This document shows positions 1 to 12,360 of a stretch of DNA of 64,000 nucleotides, one piece after another. Within the stretch, counting starts at the first letter, position 1, and the number at the start of each line of letters is the position of its first letter. The DNA comes from Gnetum montanum (lineage: Eukaryota; Streptophyta; Gnetopsida; Gnetales; Gnetaceae): contig MNCI01001818.1 of NCBI GenBank assembly GCA_015680685.1, positions 59,524 to 123,523 of the forward strand, written 5' to 3'. The translations under genes were made by a program, and so were the position numbers. The notes under the pieces are model-generated. The model did not search any database. It was not told where the DNA came from and was given only the letters and a program-made list of their open reading frames with translations.

Positions 1-2989
1 ACTTTCTTCCTATCAATCTTTCCAAATGTATTTTCCTTTGATATTTCTAAGGAAAGATTTTGGATTCCTAGGCATGCGTCGATGGTGCTTAGCCATGCTC
101 TTCCCATTATGATTGGGAAGTCCCACTTACCATTGTTCACCTGAATCACTAGGAAATCAACTAGGTATGACCATCCACAAACAGTGGTAACAATGTCCTC
201 CACTAGTCCCAATGGGATAGTGATGGACTGGTCAGTCAACTCTAAGCGAATGTTGTTCTTTTTCAATGTAGGTAGGTTCCAGGCCTTGTACATTTCTTGA
301 GAAATTGAGTTGACATTGAAATCTAAATCCAAAAGATCCTTCCATAGCACATTTCTAGTGATTTGTAAATATATCAAAGAACTCGTAGGATTAGAAAATT
401 TCCTAGGAAGGTGGACAAGTTTGATCTAATCAATGACGACATGTGTTAGCATGACCTTATCCATTGAATGCTTTGGTTGAGTTGAAGGAGGCTCTAAAGT
501 TTTGATTGATACTGCGGTATCTAAGGAGTCAACCAATTGTGACTACAAGGGATTTTTTGGTCTATTGGTTCTAAAGAAAGTTCCTTTCTTCATGCGGTTG
601 TTGGAACCAATAGTAGGTTAAGAGTTAACAACCCTTGTGGCATTATGTTGCTATTGTTGGGTAGGGATTTTAGGCTGCATAGTTGGAGCAGGTGGTAGTG
701 GAGATATTGGTGGAAGAGATGTGGCTAGATGAGAAGGATGATATGCTTGAAAAATATCACCCCTAGAAGAGGGAGTTCCATAATACTCATAGGATTGGTA
801 GTGAGGTTTCAGAGTGATGTGACCAGTACAGTCACGTGGGGAGATTGGCTGCTACATGTAATATCCATATGGGTCAGGTTTCTGGTAAGGATACTGTTGG
901 CTTGGTGGCAGAATTCCCCATGATTGTGGGTACTACCACTATTGATATTTCTCAATCAGTTGTGGTGGAGTTCCACTTGGATAATACGTTAAGGTTTAGT
1001 GGAACTATCTTGGGTTACCTTGGGGGTAAGGTAACCTTTGGGGTGCTTCTCGTTTGTTCAATCGTGGGTTAAGTGCATACAGCCCAAACTCTTGCAAATG
1101 TGAGATTATAGGGTAACATCCCTTAGGATGGTCATATTAACATATTTCATATCCACTATCATTGTCTGTTTCTAACTCCAAACCCCTTCAATAATGGAAA
1201 ATTTGCCCTTACCCTTGCTATGTTCCTGTTCAGCTTCTCTCTTTTTTATTTTTTTGCAATCACTACCTTGCTCTCTAGACTCCTCTACTATTTTAGGAAT
1301 AGATTGAATTCCATTGTCTAGGGAATTCAACATTTGGTCTACCTTTGCTGATACTTCTTATGTCAACTTTTGGATAGGCAAATTTTTCCTATTCACCATC
1401 TCTTTGAGTGGTCACTCTTCTTCATCCTCAAAAACTCTTACTCCCCTGTTCTAGATGGAAGGATCTTAGTTATACTCTTCTACACTTTCTCTCTTCCATA
1501 TCTCACCTTCTTCCTTAACAACTTGCTCCAATAGTCTTTGAATTTGATGGGACCTAAGCTTGGATAGTCTTCCTTCAGCATAAGTCCCAAGGGTTCTTCT
1601 CATTTCATGCCTAAGCCCATCCACGAGATGGCACAGTTGATCCCTTTGTGAATAACCATGGCCAAGACAATGGTATAATAGTGCATAGTATCAACCCATG
1701 GTAGCATACAAGGGTTCATATCCTTGTTGTTTCCAGCCTTGGATTTCCTTTCACAAGTTAGACACTTGGGAGTATGTTTGGTACTTGTCATTAAATAGTT
1801 CTAACATAGTACTGCACCTATGAATGGATTCTAGTTCTAAAGACCGATACTAGCTTTTCACTTCCTTAACTAGTGTTCATGGAAACAACTTAAGTTTTTG
1901 CCATTCATTCTCTATATTTTGTAAGGCACACACATCATGGAATTCTTGTAAGTAATTCTGAGGATCAGTGTTGTATCCCCCTTCAAATCGTGGGATATTG
2001 TTCATATCTAATCTCTTTATCCTACTATCTTTTTAGTAACTTGTTGGAATTTTAACAGCCTTAGTCATACCCAACATACTTTGAGTAGCAAGGAGGGGTT
2101 CATCATGATCACCTTGTCCATGGTGTCTATGATGCCTACATTGTTCCCTACTCTTCCTTCTTCTATGTTGTGACTCTCTAGAGTGCCCTCATCCCCTTTC
2201 CTAGCTATTTCATCTATGACTTGCACTTTGCCTACCTTTATCTCCATGGTCTTTTTCCTTATTACTACATCTAGATACTGAAGGAGAGGATGAAGGACAT
2301 GATGAAGGTGAAGAAGAAGGATAAATATCATCATGATGGTGTTTGCTACCTTCTCTTCTGCGATCTTAGCATCGATCATAATTGTGATCAGAATGTCTGC
2401 ATTTATCATAAGTTCTTGTTCCTTTTTCAAATCCTTTGTGCCCATGGGTATTAGAACTTAGGCTATGAATAGTGGAATGAAGGTTTTGATACACAACCCC
2501 TTGGCTAAAGTCAAGGGAAGGAACATTATTGCGTGGTCGACTACCTGAGGTAGTTTAACCACCCTCATTTTTTCTTAAGACATGTGGGACATCTTGGGAC
2601 CACTTATCCTTCAAATACTTATGATGTCTCTCTTGTTGCAAATCCATTTGATGTTGTGCCTCCATGGAATAGTATTCTATCAAGTCATGGTCTTGCACAA
2701 TGTATTCTACATGTAAGTACGACATGCCAATTTATGTGATGGCACGAAGAAGTGTGCTTGGGACTGAACGATCAGGAGGTAACACTATCTTACCTTCTAA
2801 GTCTCCTCAACATAGTTGTTTATCTTGATGGAGGATAAAGGTGAAGTCTGGTATATACTCATCAGGATGAGCATATACCACTCAAACTTGTTAAGGGACT
2901 GGTAGATTAATGTCATGTGTATTACACCATCGATTCTTTCCTATTTCAAACCTAGGTGGTGAGGTGCTTTTGTACAAAGAAGGAGACAT
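1..2989 (-). pseudogene. Decayed Athila gag-protease polyprotein (A1)
   Basis: This would encode the capsid/nucleocapsid precursor and aspartic protease of an Athila-type element. The start is the ATG whose complement lies at 2987-2989; the equivalent ATG is kept in A2 (11341). The charged, serine/histidine-rich middle of gag is near 2065-2445, the Retrotrans_gag-like core is near 1600-1960, and the proline/glutamine-rich part follows near 600-1100. The protease tail at about 1-470 parallels the G1/G2 proteases. The frame is broken many times by stops and indels, so no long ORF survives. It is a relic and cannot make a full polyprotein. Confidence 0.7.
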
Positions 2990-3106
2990 ACTTGTCTATT
3001 TAGTGTACAATTTATTCTTGTTTATTATTTTCTCAATCAACCCTAAGGATACTTTCCAATTATTTGAATGATTTCCTATGTTCTAATTAGCATACAAACA
3101 ACTAAG

Positions 3107-3125
3107 CCCTCAGCAATGGTGCTAA
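3107..3125 (-). other. Degenerate tRNA-Asp primer-binding site (A1)
   Basis: Immediately inside the LTR, the minus strand reads as a version of TGGCGCCGTTGCCGGGGA, the complement of the plant tRNA-Asp 3' end, with several substitutions. It marks the LTR/internal boundary of A1 and shows the LTR at 3126 is A1's 5' LTR. Confidence 0.65.
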
Positions 3126-3965
3126 TGATGAGCAGTGAGGTACCCCTATGCTCAACTATTTGAATACGAGAATTTCATGCATGATCTAGTCAAATTCCAA
3201 GGACTAAGTGCTTATGCATCCTTTTGGAATAAGGATGGGTTGGTTGATCTTTTTCTTCCCAAGATTACCTATATGTGACAATTCTATGATTAAGTAAGCT
3301 TGAGGCATATGATTTTTATAGCTTTTATGTTTTTATGTCCTACGCTAGTACGGAAGGAGAGAGGTAACTAAGTGGCTAATTTAACTTAACTACTCATTAA
3401 TTAAGTTCTAACTAATCCTAACACCAGCATCCCTTCCCACTTTCCATACACATCCTGAACCAGTGCAACACTACTAGGATTACCAAGTGCTAATGGTTAC
3501 TAGGTTACCAAGCATTGCACGCATGCTTGAAGTGGTCGTGCTTGTGTAATTTAAAAATTTTCTTAATTGATCAAAATGAATTGTTATGCTAACAATACAA
3601 ATGTAAAGTGCATAAAATAAAATAAAATGAAATAAATGCATATGAAAATAAAATAAAAGAAATGCGTAAGAAAACAAATCTCAAGTGCTACAAGGATGAA
3701 TTGAAGGGCTTATCCTTATTGTTGTACACAAGGTATCCTTAGGTACACAATGCTCAAACAAAGATCCATCCATACTTAGACCTCCTATTGTAGGCATTTG
3801 AAAAATACTCTAACTTTCAAACAGACTACAAGACTTTTTCTATTTAACTACTAAAAGACTTCTTCCCAATTGTGTGCCTAGGCATTGTATTTATAGGCTT
3901 GGGAGAAACTAATCTAATAATTAGAATAACTACTAAAGTAATCACTAGAGTAACCGCTCTCATCA
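3126..3965 (-). repeat. Athila LTR shared by A1 (5' LTR) and A2 (3' LTR)
   Basis: This is an 840 bp LTR with minus-strand ends TGATGAG...CTCATCA, the same termini as the G1/G2 LTRs but with a diverged interior. It is homologous to 11478-12360 plus 29242-29344. A primer site lies on its left and a purine-rich tract (complement of 3966-3974) on its right, so it serves one element on each side. The interior has A/T-rich AAAAT repeats near 3615-3660 and short repeats of the GAGTAAC kind near its U3 end. Confidence 0.85.
3888..3895 (-). promoter_or_regulatory. Putative TATA box in shared Athila LTR
   Basis: The minus strand reads TATAAATA about 70 bases inside the U3 end. The equivalent sequence is kept in the other A2 LTR (12240-12247) and in all four G1/G2 LTRs, which supports a promoter role. 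Confidence 0.5.
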
Positions 3966-5880
3966 TACTCCCACAACTAAATGAAAAATCATCCTCAAGT
4001 TCCTTACAAAATATTGGGAAGGTATGGGATTATTGACTAATTGACAATTGATGGTGGAATGGGATGACAGACTCAATGTGAATAGTGAACAAATCAATAA
4101 GCATATTACAACATTAGTGTTCATGACCATTATGGTGAAAAATCATACATAAATGACATGTAAGCCTTTATTTGGTAGCTTGAATAGACAAAGAGAGAGA
4201 TAAAGAAGATGGAGCATGTTGCTGCCAATGCCGAGATTGCACCTTTTATTGTTTATCCATAGCCATGCCACCAAACTTGCTCCTTTTGTAAATGCTCTAG
4301 TTCTAGTCCATCCTGAGTGCTTCCTCCAAGCCTAGTCCATTGTTTTTATGATCACCATCTACACACACAAAAAATTCACAAATGAGCAAGGATAGATAAT
4401 CCATAATGCAGTTGATACCTTGCCTCGATATAAAGCACATTGGCTGAGTTGTACTTATGGCATAAATTGGTTTGGAGATTTATCATTGGCAAATACCCAA
4501 GGTGTAGAGGTTAGGAAATTAGTAAAATGGAAAAAAATTAAAAAATTTGTGCCAGGGCCCCCATGACTAAGAGTGAAACTCTAATAGCTATAAGATGGAA
4601 AAATATGAGGAATAAGAAAGATGAAAAATATCAATGGCAACACCAATAAAATGGATGTCATGGATGGGGATGAAATAATAAATGATTGATTGTAGAAAAT
4701 GTTTAAGGGAAGAAGTTAATAATTTCACCAAAAAGAAATGCCAGTGGGTCCTCCCCACAAGAAATGCCAGTCCGTAGGTTCTAGGAATGTCATTTGGAAG
4801 CAAGAGTTAAAAAATTACCCACAAGAATTCACCAAAGAAAAAAATGCATCAACTCATAATCCACTAATGATAAAATAGGAAATGAGGTGGAAAATAGGAA
4901 GAAAGATGGAGAGGAGAGAATGGAATGAAATCCCAAAAATAAGGTTATGTAAAGCCCCTTGTGTAGAACTCATTCCAAATCCAAACTTAAACCAACCACA
5001 TTCAATGAACTCACATCAATACACTTGGCCAATACATCCTCTTGAGGAAATAAGAATACTTCCACAAAGAGTGACCACCATCCCAAGGAGAGTGAGATGG
5101 AGAAGTAGGAAGCAGGAGAGGGCCTTAGTTAGAGGGAGCCTTTAGGCATGGGTAACATGTCTTTCTAGTGCCATCACTAGCGCTTGTAGCCCATATTACT
5201 TTATTATGTCTAAGGGGTGTACTTTGAATTTCACCATTTTCTCCTTTGTTTTCTTGATGTTTATGCATGAGAACCACACCATGCAAAGACTTATTTTTAT
5301 TCACTCAACTTCCTAATATTTGAACAATGTAAAAATGGTGAAAACCCCAAGAAAAAGCATCCAAGCATCCAAGAGAATGGCTAGCATCAATGCATCGAAT
5401 CCCTTTGAAGTCACACCCTTTTCATCCTTAGAAAAAGAGGACTATATAGTTTCAAGCCAAAGGAGATCATATAGTTGTATGGATGAGTGGACAATGTGGA
5501 CTCATTACCTGTTTTACCAAAAGAACCATACCTTAATATCAACATCATAATTCAAAGGTAAAAACCAAACATTAGCAATCAATATGATATAATTCAATCC
5601 ACCATCATGAGCACTTATTAGATGATGAATAAAAGTAAATCAAGCAAACAAAGAAACAGTAAAAACATGAACAATGGTATAAAAAAATAAAAAAAGTTGA
5701 AAGAATGTGTAAAAAACAAATGTGTAAAATAAAAATTCAAAAAGAATTGAGGGCCTAGAACGGTTAGCATAGGTGGCCATCTCCCCCATGACTAAGTTGG
5801 AAGGAGGAGATCTGAAATAGTGAGTAGGGTTGTCCATTAAGATAGGTAGCATGTGTACTGGCTATCCTAAGCTCTTGGAA
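3966..5880 (-). other. A2 3' non-coding region between integrase and LTR
   Basis: About 1.9 kb without a convincing gene. It aligns, with decay, to the 3' regions of G1 (about 36060-38065) and G2 (about 42527-44540), including the conserved CATGGGGGAGATGGCCA-like block near 5775-5795 and a T/A-rich stretch of GTTTTAC-type repeats near 5640-5740. Athila elements often have an env-like ORF in this position; I see no open or recognisable one here. Confidence 0.55.
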
Positions 5881-5892
5881 AGGTTTGGTTTA

Positions 5893-6471
5893 TTATATGT
5901 TGACCAAAAATTTCTGATTCGGGCTCTCAAGTTTGTATATTGTCATGGCCCCTAAAGGAAAAGTTGCATAAATAATATAAGTTCCTTCCCACAATGTTTT
6001 AAATTTAGTACATTGTGGCACATGTGTGGGATTCCAATAGAGAACCTTATCTCCTGGCTGATATTTAACTTTCCTAATTCTTAGGTCATGACATTTTTTA
6101 TTGAAGGCCTTGTGCAATTCATTAGATGACAGGGAAGCTAATCGATTTTCATCTAGAAAGTTAAGGGTTAGTAACCATTATTTTTGTGCTAGATCAAGGT
6201 CAAGGTTGAGGTCATATGTTGTGGATAGTGTATGAAGCTCAACAACAACAATGATATAGGATTTTCCATTGGACATTGGTGTAATTGGCCCCATAAAATC
6301 AATTCCCAAAATGTCGAAGAGTTCTAACAGTTGGATCCATTGTTCCAAATCCTCCATTCTAGTTGTCATTCCCTCAAAATAATGACAGTGCTCACAAGAT
6401 TCAATGAAATGATGGGCATCCAAAAATAATGTAGGCCAATAATATCCTTTAAGTAGGATCTTGATGACCAT
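5893..6471 (-). pseudogene. Athila integrase fragment (A2), catalytic core deleted
   Basis: The N-terminal half shows the zinc-binding region (GYYWPTLFLDAH, then a CEHC pair) and the first catalytic aspartate in GIDFMGP. The C-terminal half (GDKVLYWN, then WEGTYII) is the part that follows the core in Athila. The two halves are joined after about 45 residues, so most of the core with the second aspartate and the glutamate is missing. A stop lies near 6178. It would normally insert the element cDNA; this copy could not. Confidence 0.75.
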
Positions 6472-6479
6472 TCATCTTA

Positions 6480-8560
6480 TAGTGTAATGACCCCCATAAG
6501 GACCCTCATGAGTGTCTTGGAGAACTCGCAATTGATCTATATTGGGAATACACCATCGAACCAAGCCATGGGGACACAATTTGTAAATTTTCCCATTGAT
6601 CTTTATAAAGTACTTGGATCCTTGAAGAAACTATTATTTCTTCTTATGGTTTAAGTCTTATGATATTTGTTGGGTGAGGAGATAGATAAGAATGCTATTG
6701 TATCATTTTGTCTTCATGGGTGATTGATTATTCACTACACTAGCAAAGAGGAATTCATTAAGGAAATGATTAGAAATTGGATACTCATCCTCTTTGTTGT
6801 CCCATCACAACTAAGATAAATGATCAGCAACTACATTCTCAGTGCCTTTGCTATCTATCATCATTAAATCGAACTCATGTAAGATTACAAGCCATCATAT
6901 GATACAAGGGCTTACCATTGGCTTATTCATGAGGAACCGAATTGCACTATGATTTGTATTTATATATACTTTATATCCCAATACATAATTTCTAAAATTT
7001 TCTAGTGCAAACACTACAACCATTAATTATTTCTCTGTGCTAGTGGAGTTAATTTGTGCACCAACGATACTTCTACTTGCATAGTGGATGTAATAAGGAT
7101 GCTTCTAGTCATCTAACTATGTAAGTATAGCTCCTAAAGCATAGTTGGATGCGTCAGTGATGATATGGAATGGTTTGGACTAGTCAGGATCTTATAGAAT
7201 GGATGTTTCTACTAGATTTTATTTCAGAGTTTGGAAAGCTAATTCGCATTCCTTGGTCCACTCAAAAGGTACACCCTTTTTCGTTAATTTCACCAATGAT
7301 TTTGAAACCTTTGAAAAGTTTTTAATAAATCTCCTATAGTAGCCAGTATGTCCAAGGAATGAATATCTTTGATAGTTTCTCGTTAATGGGTAATTCCTTT
7401 GATAAATTTGATTTTCTCAAGGTCTACCTCTATCCCTTTATGTGATATTTTTTCCCTAGTACTACACCCTCTTAGATCATCAAATGGATTTTTTGCCAAT
7501 TGAGCCTCAAATTGGTTTCTACACATATTTTTAACACTTGCTCTAACTGGTCCAAGGCTTGATCAAAGTTTTCTCCATAGGTGGAGAAATCGTCCATAAA
7601 TACTTCTACACCATTTCCTATCTGATGTTTGAAGATGCTTAAAACTAGTCATTGAAATGTTGTAGGGGCATTGTACAAACCAAATAGCAGCTGTTTGTAT
7701 GCAAAGATTCCCCAAGGACTGGTGAACGTAGCCTTGGCTTGGTCTTCTAGGGTTATTTGTATTTGATTATATCTGCTATATCCATCCAGAAAGCTATAGT
7801 AGTGATGCCCTATGATGATGTCTAAGACTTGGTCAACAAATGACAATAGAAAGTGATATTTGAATGTTACCATATTCAGTAGCCTGAAATCTATGCACAC
7901 CCTCCATTTTCTTCTCTTTTTAGGCACAATAACTAAGGGGCTAACCCATTCGCTATTAGCAATGGGGTATATGAACCTAGCCTTGAGAAGCTATTCGATT
8001 TCTTCCTTGACTACTTGCTTTATCTTTAGGTTCAAATGCCTCTTCAGTTGTCTTCGAGGCTTCATGGAGGGGTCAGTGTAAATCCTATGTTGGCATATCC
8101 TAGGATCTATTCCAGTTAATTTAGGATATGAAGAAGTGAAGGATTTTGACCATTTATTGATTACCTTTAGCAGTTCTTCTTTCTATTGCGAAGCAAGATT
8201 AGCATTGATAATTACCAGTTTTCCATTTTTAAGGAAGATGTATTCCATACTGGTGGGCAATGGTTTTAGCTTGAGTGGCTTCTACTTAAATTTCTAAAGA
8301 ATTTCTAGCTTTCCCTAGTTGATATTTTCAAGTTTAAGACTTGGAAGTTGGTAGTGGACTTGCTCTAATGTATCTATGCTATCAATGTAAGTGCATGTCA
8401 AACCGTTAGTTGGTTTCATGCATATGATTGAATTACTTTCTTGATCAGTTGTTAGCCACTGAGTGCCTTCCTGTTATGTGGCTATTTCATATAGGTATCT
8501 TTGTATGTTAATCACTTATGCACATTGATTGCATGAGGAAATGCTAAACTTTGTACAAAC
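6480..8560 (-). pseudogene. Athila reverse transcriptase / RNase H (A2)
   Basis: The RT palm is clear at 7560-8100: VCIDFRLLN, then SFLDGYSRYNQI, then the catalytic FMDD at about 7587-7598. RT order and wording match Athila-type RTs. The region 6640-7300 is a decayed RNase H and connection domain, and 8100-8560 is the RT N-terminal extension. Several stops and frameshifts interrupt it; the longest clean piece is 92 codons at 7649-7927. The catalytic aspartates are nevertheless still present. Confidence 0.8.
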
Positions 8561-8599
8561 CATGTCCTCTACATGTAATTACACCATATGTCACTATAT

Positions 8600-11341
8600 G
8601 CGATGCATGAAACTTTCTTCTTCTTGATATTTCCAAATGTATTTTCCTTTGATATTTCTAATGAAAGATCACAGATTCCTAGATATGCATTGATGGTGCT
8701 CTTTCCATTATGATTTCCTAGATTTCTAGCTATTTGTATGTATATCAAAGGACTCCAAGCATCAAATAATTTCTAGGGAAGGTGGCCAAATTTGATCCAA
8801 TCAGTGATGGCATGTGTTAACATGGCTGCATGCATTGAGTGTAGTGGTTGAGTTGAAGGAGGCCTCAAAGTTTGGATTGATACTGAGGCATCTAAGGAAT
8901 TAGTTTCTTGTGATTATAAGGGCTTGGTTGGTCTATTGGTTCTAAAGAAAGGTCTTTGCTTCATGTGGTTGTTGGAACCAATAGTAGGTTGAGAGTTAAC
9001 AGTCCTTGTGGCATTATGTTGCTAGGGCTGGGTAGGGATTTCACCCTACATAGCTAGAGCAGGTGGTAGTGGAGATATTGGTGGAAGAGATGTAGTTGGA
9101 TGAGAAGGATGATATGCTTGCATAATATCACATCTAGAAGATGGAACCCCAAATAATTATAGGCTTGGTAGTGAGGTTGAGGAGTGATGTGACCAGTACA
9201 GTCACGTGGGGAGATTGGCTACTGCACATAATATCTGTACAGGTTAGGTTGTCGATAAGGGTACTATTACCTTGTTGGTGGCATTCCCCATGATTCTAGG
9301 TGCTACCACTATTGATATTTCTCAATCGGTTGTGGTGAAGTTCCACTTGGATAATACGTTAAGGGTTGGTGGAACTGTCTTGGGTTACCATGATGGTAAG
9401 GTAAACTTTGGGGTGCTTTCCATTTGTTCAATTATGGGTTGAGTGCATACAACCCAAACTCTTGCAAATGTGACATTACAGGGCAACATCTTTTAGTATG
9501 ATCATATTAACATATTTCACATCCACTATCATTATCTATTTCCAACTCCACAACCCCTTCAATGATGGCAAATTTGCCCTTAACCTTGCTACGTGCATGT
9601 TCATCTTCTATCTTTTTTCTTTTTTCATGATCACTACCTTGCTCTCTATACTCCTCTACTATTTTAGGAATAGATTAAAATCTATTAACTAGGAAATTCC
9701 ACAATTGGTCTACCTTTTTCAATACTTCTGATGTCAACTTTTAGATAGGCAAAGTTTTCCTATTCACCATCTCTTCGAGTAGTGACTCTTCTTCATCCTC
9801 ACAAAATCTTACTCCCCTCTTTCAGAGGGAAGGATCTGAGTTATACTCTACTGCACTTTCTCTCTTCCATAACTCACCTTCTTCCTTAACAACTTGCTCC
9901 AATAGTCATTGAATTTGATGGAACCTAAGCTCGGATAGTCTTCCTTAGGCATAATTCCCCAAGGGTTCTTCTTGTTTCATGCCTAAGCCCATCCATCAGA
10001 TACATAGTTGATTCCTTTGCGAATAACCATGGCTAGGACAATATTGTAATAGTGCATAATATAAACCCATGGTAGTATCCAAGCAGCCTTGGATTTTCTT
10101 TCGCAAGTTAGACACTCGGGAGTACGTTTGGTAATTTTGATTAAATAGTTCTATCATAGTACTTGACCTATGAATGGATTCTAATTCTAAAGACCAGTAC
10201 TAGATTTCCACTTCTTTAACTAGTGTCCATGGAAATAACTTAAGATTTTTTCATTTGTTCTCTATATTTTGTAAGGTAAACGCATCATGGAATTCTTGTA
10301 AGTGATTCTAAGGATCAACATTGTATCTAATCTCTTGATCCTACTATCTTTCTGGTGCCTTCTTGGAATTCTAACAACCTTAGTTATGTCCAACATACTT
10401 CGAGTAGGGAGGAGGGGTTCATCATGATCATCTCATCCATGGTGTCTATAATGCCTATGTTGTTCGCTACTCTCCCTTCTTCTATGTCATGACTCTGTAG
10501 AGTGCCCTCGTCCCCTTTCTTAGCCTTTTCTTCTATGACTTCCACTTTGCCGACCTTTATCCCCATGGTCTTTTTCCTTATGACTACATCTGGATACTAT
10601 AGGAGAGGATGAAGGAGATGATGAAGGTGAGGAAGAAGGAGAACCGTCACCATAATGGTGTCTACTACCTTCTCCTCTGTAGTCTTGGCCTCGATTGCAA
10701 TTGTGATCAGAATGTCCACCCTTTGTGCCCATGGGTATCAAACCCTTTGTCCACCCTTATCATGAGGTTGTGTCTCTTTTTCAAACCCTTTGTGCCCATG
10801 GGTATCAAAGCCTGGGTTATGAATAGTAAAATTAGGGTTCTAATACACAAACCATTGGCCAAAGTTAAGGTGAGGAACATCATTGTGTGGCCAACTGCCT
10901 GAGGTAGGTTCACCACCCTCATTTTCTCTTAAGACATGTGGGGAATCCTAGGACAACTTACCCTTCAAAGAAATATGATGTCTCTCCTATTATAAATCCC
11001 TTTGACGTTGTGCCTCCATGGGATGGTATTCTCTTGAGTCATGGTCTTGCACAATGTATCTACATGTAAGTGTGATATGCTAATTTGTGTGAGGGCATAA
11101 AGAAGCATGCTTGGGGCTGAATGATCGGGAGGTAACACTATGTTCCCTTCTAAGTCTCGTCATCATAGTTTTTCACCTTGATGAAGGATAAAGGTGAAGT
11201 CTAGTATATACTCATTAGGATAAATATATACCACTTGAACTTGTTGAGCAACTAGCGGATCAACGTTATGTGTATTATGTCATCGATTGTTTCTTGTTTA
11301 GACCTAGGCGGTGAGGTGCTTTTGTATGAAGAAGGAGACAT
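8600..11341 (-). pseudogene. Decayed Athila gag-protease (A2), protease largely deleted
   Basis: Collinear with A1 gag-protease, starting at the ATG complement 11339-11341. Near 8700-8740 it skips about 240 bases present in A1, removing most of the aspartic protease including the active site. Gag retains the charged serine-rich block (10384-10741) but has many stops and indels. It cannot yield a working polyprotein. Confidence 0.7.
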
Positions 11342-11458
11342 ACTTGTCTGTTCAGTGTGCAATGTATTCTTGTTTATTATTTTCTTAATCAACCCTAATG
11401 GTTCGTTCTAATGATGTGAATGATTTCCTATGTTATAATTAGCGCACAAACAACTAAG

Positions 11459-11476
11459 TACCCGGCAACCGTACCA
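11459..11476 (-). other. tRNA-Asp primer-binding site (A2)
   Basis: The minus strand reads TGGTACGGTTGCCGGGTA-like sequence one base inside the LTR, a close variant of the tRNA-Asp 3' complement. It is better kept than the A1 site and fixes the 5' LTR boundary at 11478. Confidence 0.7.
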
Positions 11477-12239
11477 ATGATGAGCAGTGAGAAACCCCTA
11501 CACTCAACCATATGAATCTGAGCATTTCAAGCACAATCCGGTCGAATTCCAAGGACTAAGTGCTTATGCGCCCTTGTGGAACAAGGATGAGATGGTTGAT
11601 CGTTGTCTTCCCAAGCTTACCTGTATGTCATGATTGTATGGTTAAGTAAGCTTGAGGCATATGATTTTTATAGCTTTTATTTTTTTATGTCCTACACTAG
11701 TAGGGAAGGAGAGAGGTAACTAAGTGAGTAATTTAACATAACTACTCATTAACTAAGTTCTAACTAATCCTAACACTAGCATCTATTCCCAATTTCTGTA
11801 CACATCTTGAACTAGTGCAACAGTACTGGGATTACCAAAAGCTAATCATTACTGGGTTACCAAGAATTACACGTATGCTTGAACTGGTCATGCTTGTGTA
11901 ACTTAACGATTTGCTTAATTGATCAAAATGAATTGCTATGCTAATAACAGAAATGTAAAGTGCATAAAATAAAATAAAATAAAATACATGCATAAGAAAA
12001 TAAAATAAAAGAAATGCGTAAGAAAACAAATCTCAAATGCTGCAAGGATGAATCAAAGAGCACACCTTTATTGTCATGCACAAGGTGTGCTTAGGTACAC
12101 AATGCTCAAATAAATATCCATCCACACTTAGACCTCCTGCTGTGGGAACTTGGAAAATAGTCTAACTTTCAAACAGACTACAAGAGTTTTGCTACTTGAC
12201 TGCTAAAATACTTCCTCCTAATTGTGCGCTTGGGCACTG

Positions 12240-12247
12240 TATTTATA
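12240..12247 (-). promoter_or_regulatory. Putative TATA box in A2 5' LTR
   Basis: The minus strand reads TATAAATA, at the position matching 3888-3895 in the other LTR. Expansion of the GAGTAAC repeats and the T1 insertion separate it from the LTR's outer end. Confidence 0.45.
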
Positions 12248-12249
12248 GA

Positions 12250-12360
12250 GTTTGGAGAAACTACGCTAATAATTAGAGTAACCACTCTAATAATTAGAAT
12301 AACTACTAAAGAAACTGCTAGAGTAACCACTATAATAATTAAAATAACTACTAGAGTAAC
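12250..12360. repeat. GAGTAAC-type minisatellite inside A2 LTR (continues 29242-29335)
   Basis: Degenerate tandem copies of about 33 bases, each holding CTAGAGTAAC(CACT) and AATAATTAGAGTAAC. Together with 29242-29335 there are roughly six to seven copies; the sister LTR has only one or two at 3905-3960. The array grew in this LTR. Confidence 0.7.

Larger units (their letters stand above)
1..3125 (-). mobile_element. Athila-type Ty3/gypsy element A1, internal region (partial, runs off left edge)
   Basis: This minus-strand stretch holds a degenerate tRNA-Asp primer site, leader, gag and protease, directly abutting the LTR at 3126. It is collinear with the same region of A2 (8600-11477) and G2 (44900-48140), at roughly 88 percent to A2 by eye over about 250 bases. 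The pol half would lie left of position 1. Its 5' LTR (3126-3965) is also the 3' LTR of A2, so the two elements form a tandem array. The Athila assignment rests on the related A2 pol and the tRNA-Asp primer site. Confidence 0.8.
3126..12360 (-). mobile_element. Athila-type element A2 (5' LTR interrupted by T1; remainder at 29242-29344)
   Basis: A complete but decayed minus-strand Ty3/gypsy element: 3' LTR 3126-3965, 3' non-coding 3966-5880, integrase and RT 5893-8560, gag-protease 8600-11341, primer site 11459-11476, and a 5' LTR from 11478 that resumes at 29242 after the T1 insertion. The RT contains FLDGYS and FMDD motifs. The integrase has GYYWPTLFLDAH and GIDFMGP, which resemble Athila proteins as I know them. 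The left flank is A1 rather than unique sequence, so no target duplication can be scored. Confidence 0.8.
11478..12360 (-). repeat. A2 5' LTR, first part (continues at 29242)
   Basis: Homologous to 3126-3965. From about 12250 it enters repeats of a roughly 33-base unit built from CTAGAGTAAC and TAATAATTAGA. T1 inserted inside these repeats and duplicated GTAAC (12356-12360 and 29237-29241). Confidence 0.85.

Noticed and set aside
3600-3665. AAAAT repeats that might be a satellite or CRISPR-like array
   Set aside because: Simple A/T-rich microsatellite inside an LTR, with a weaker version at 11960-12015; no spacers and no regular unit.
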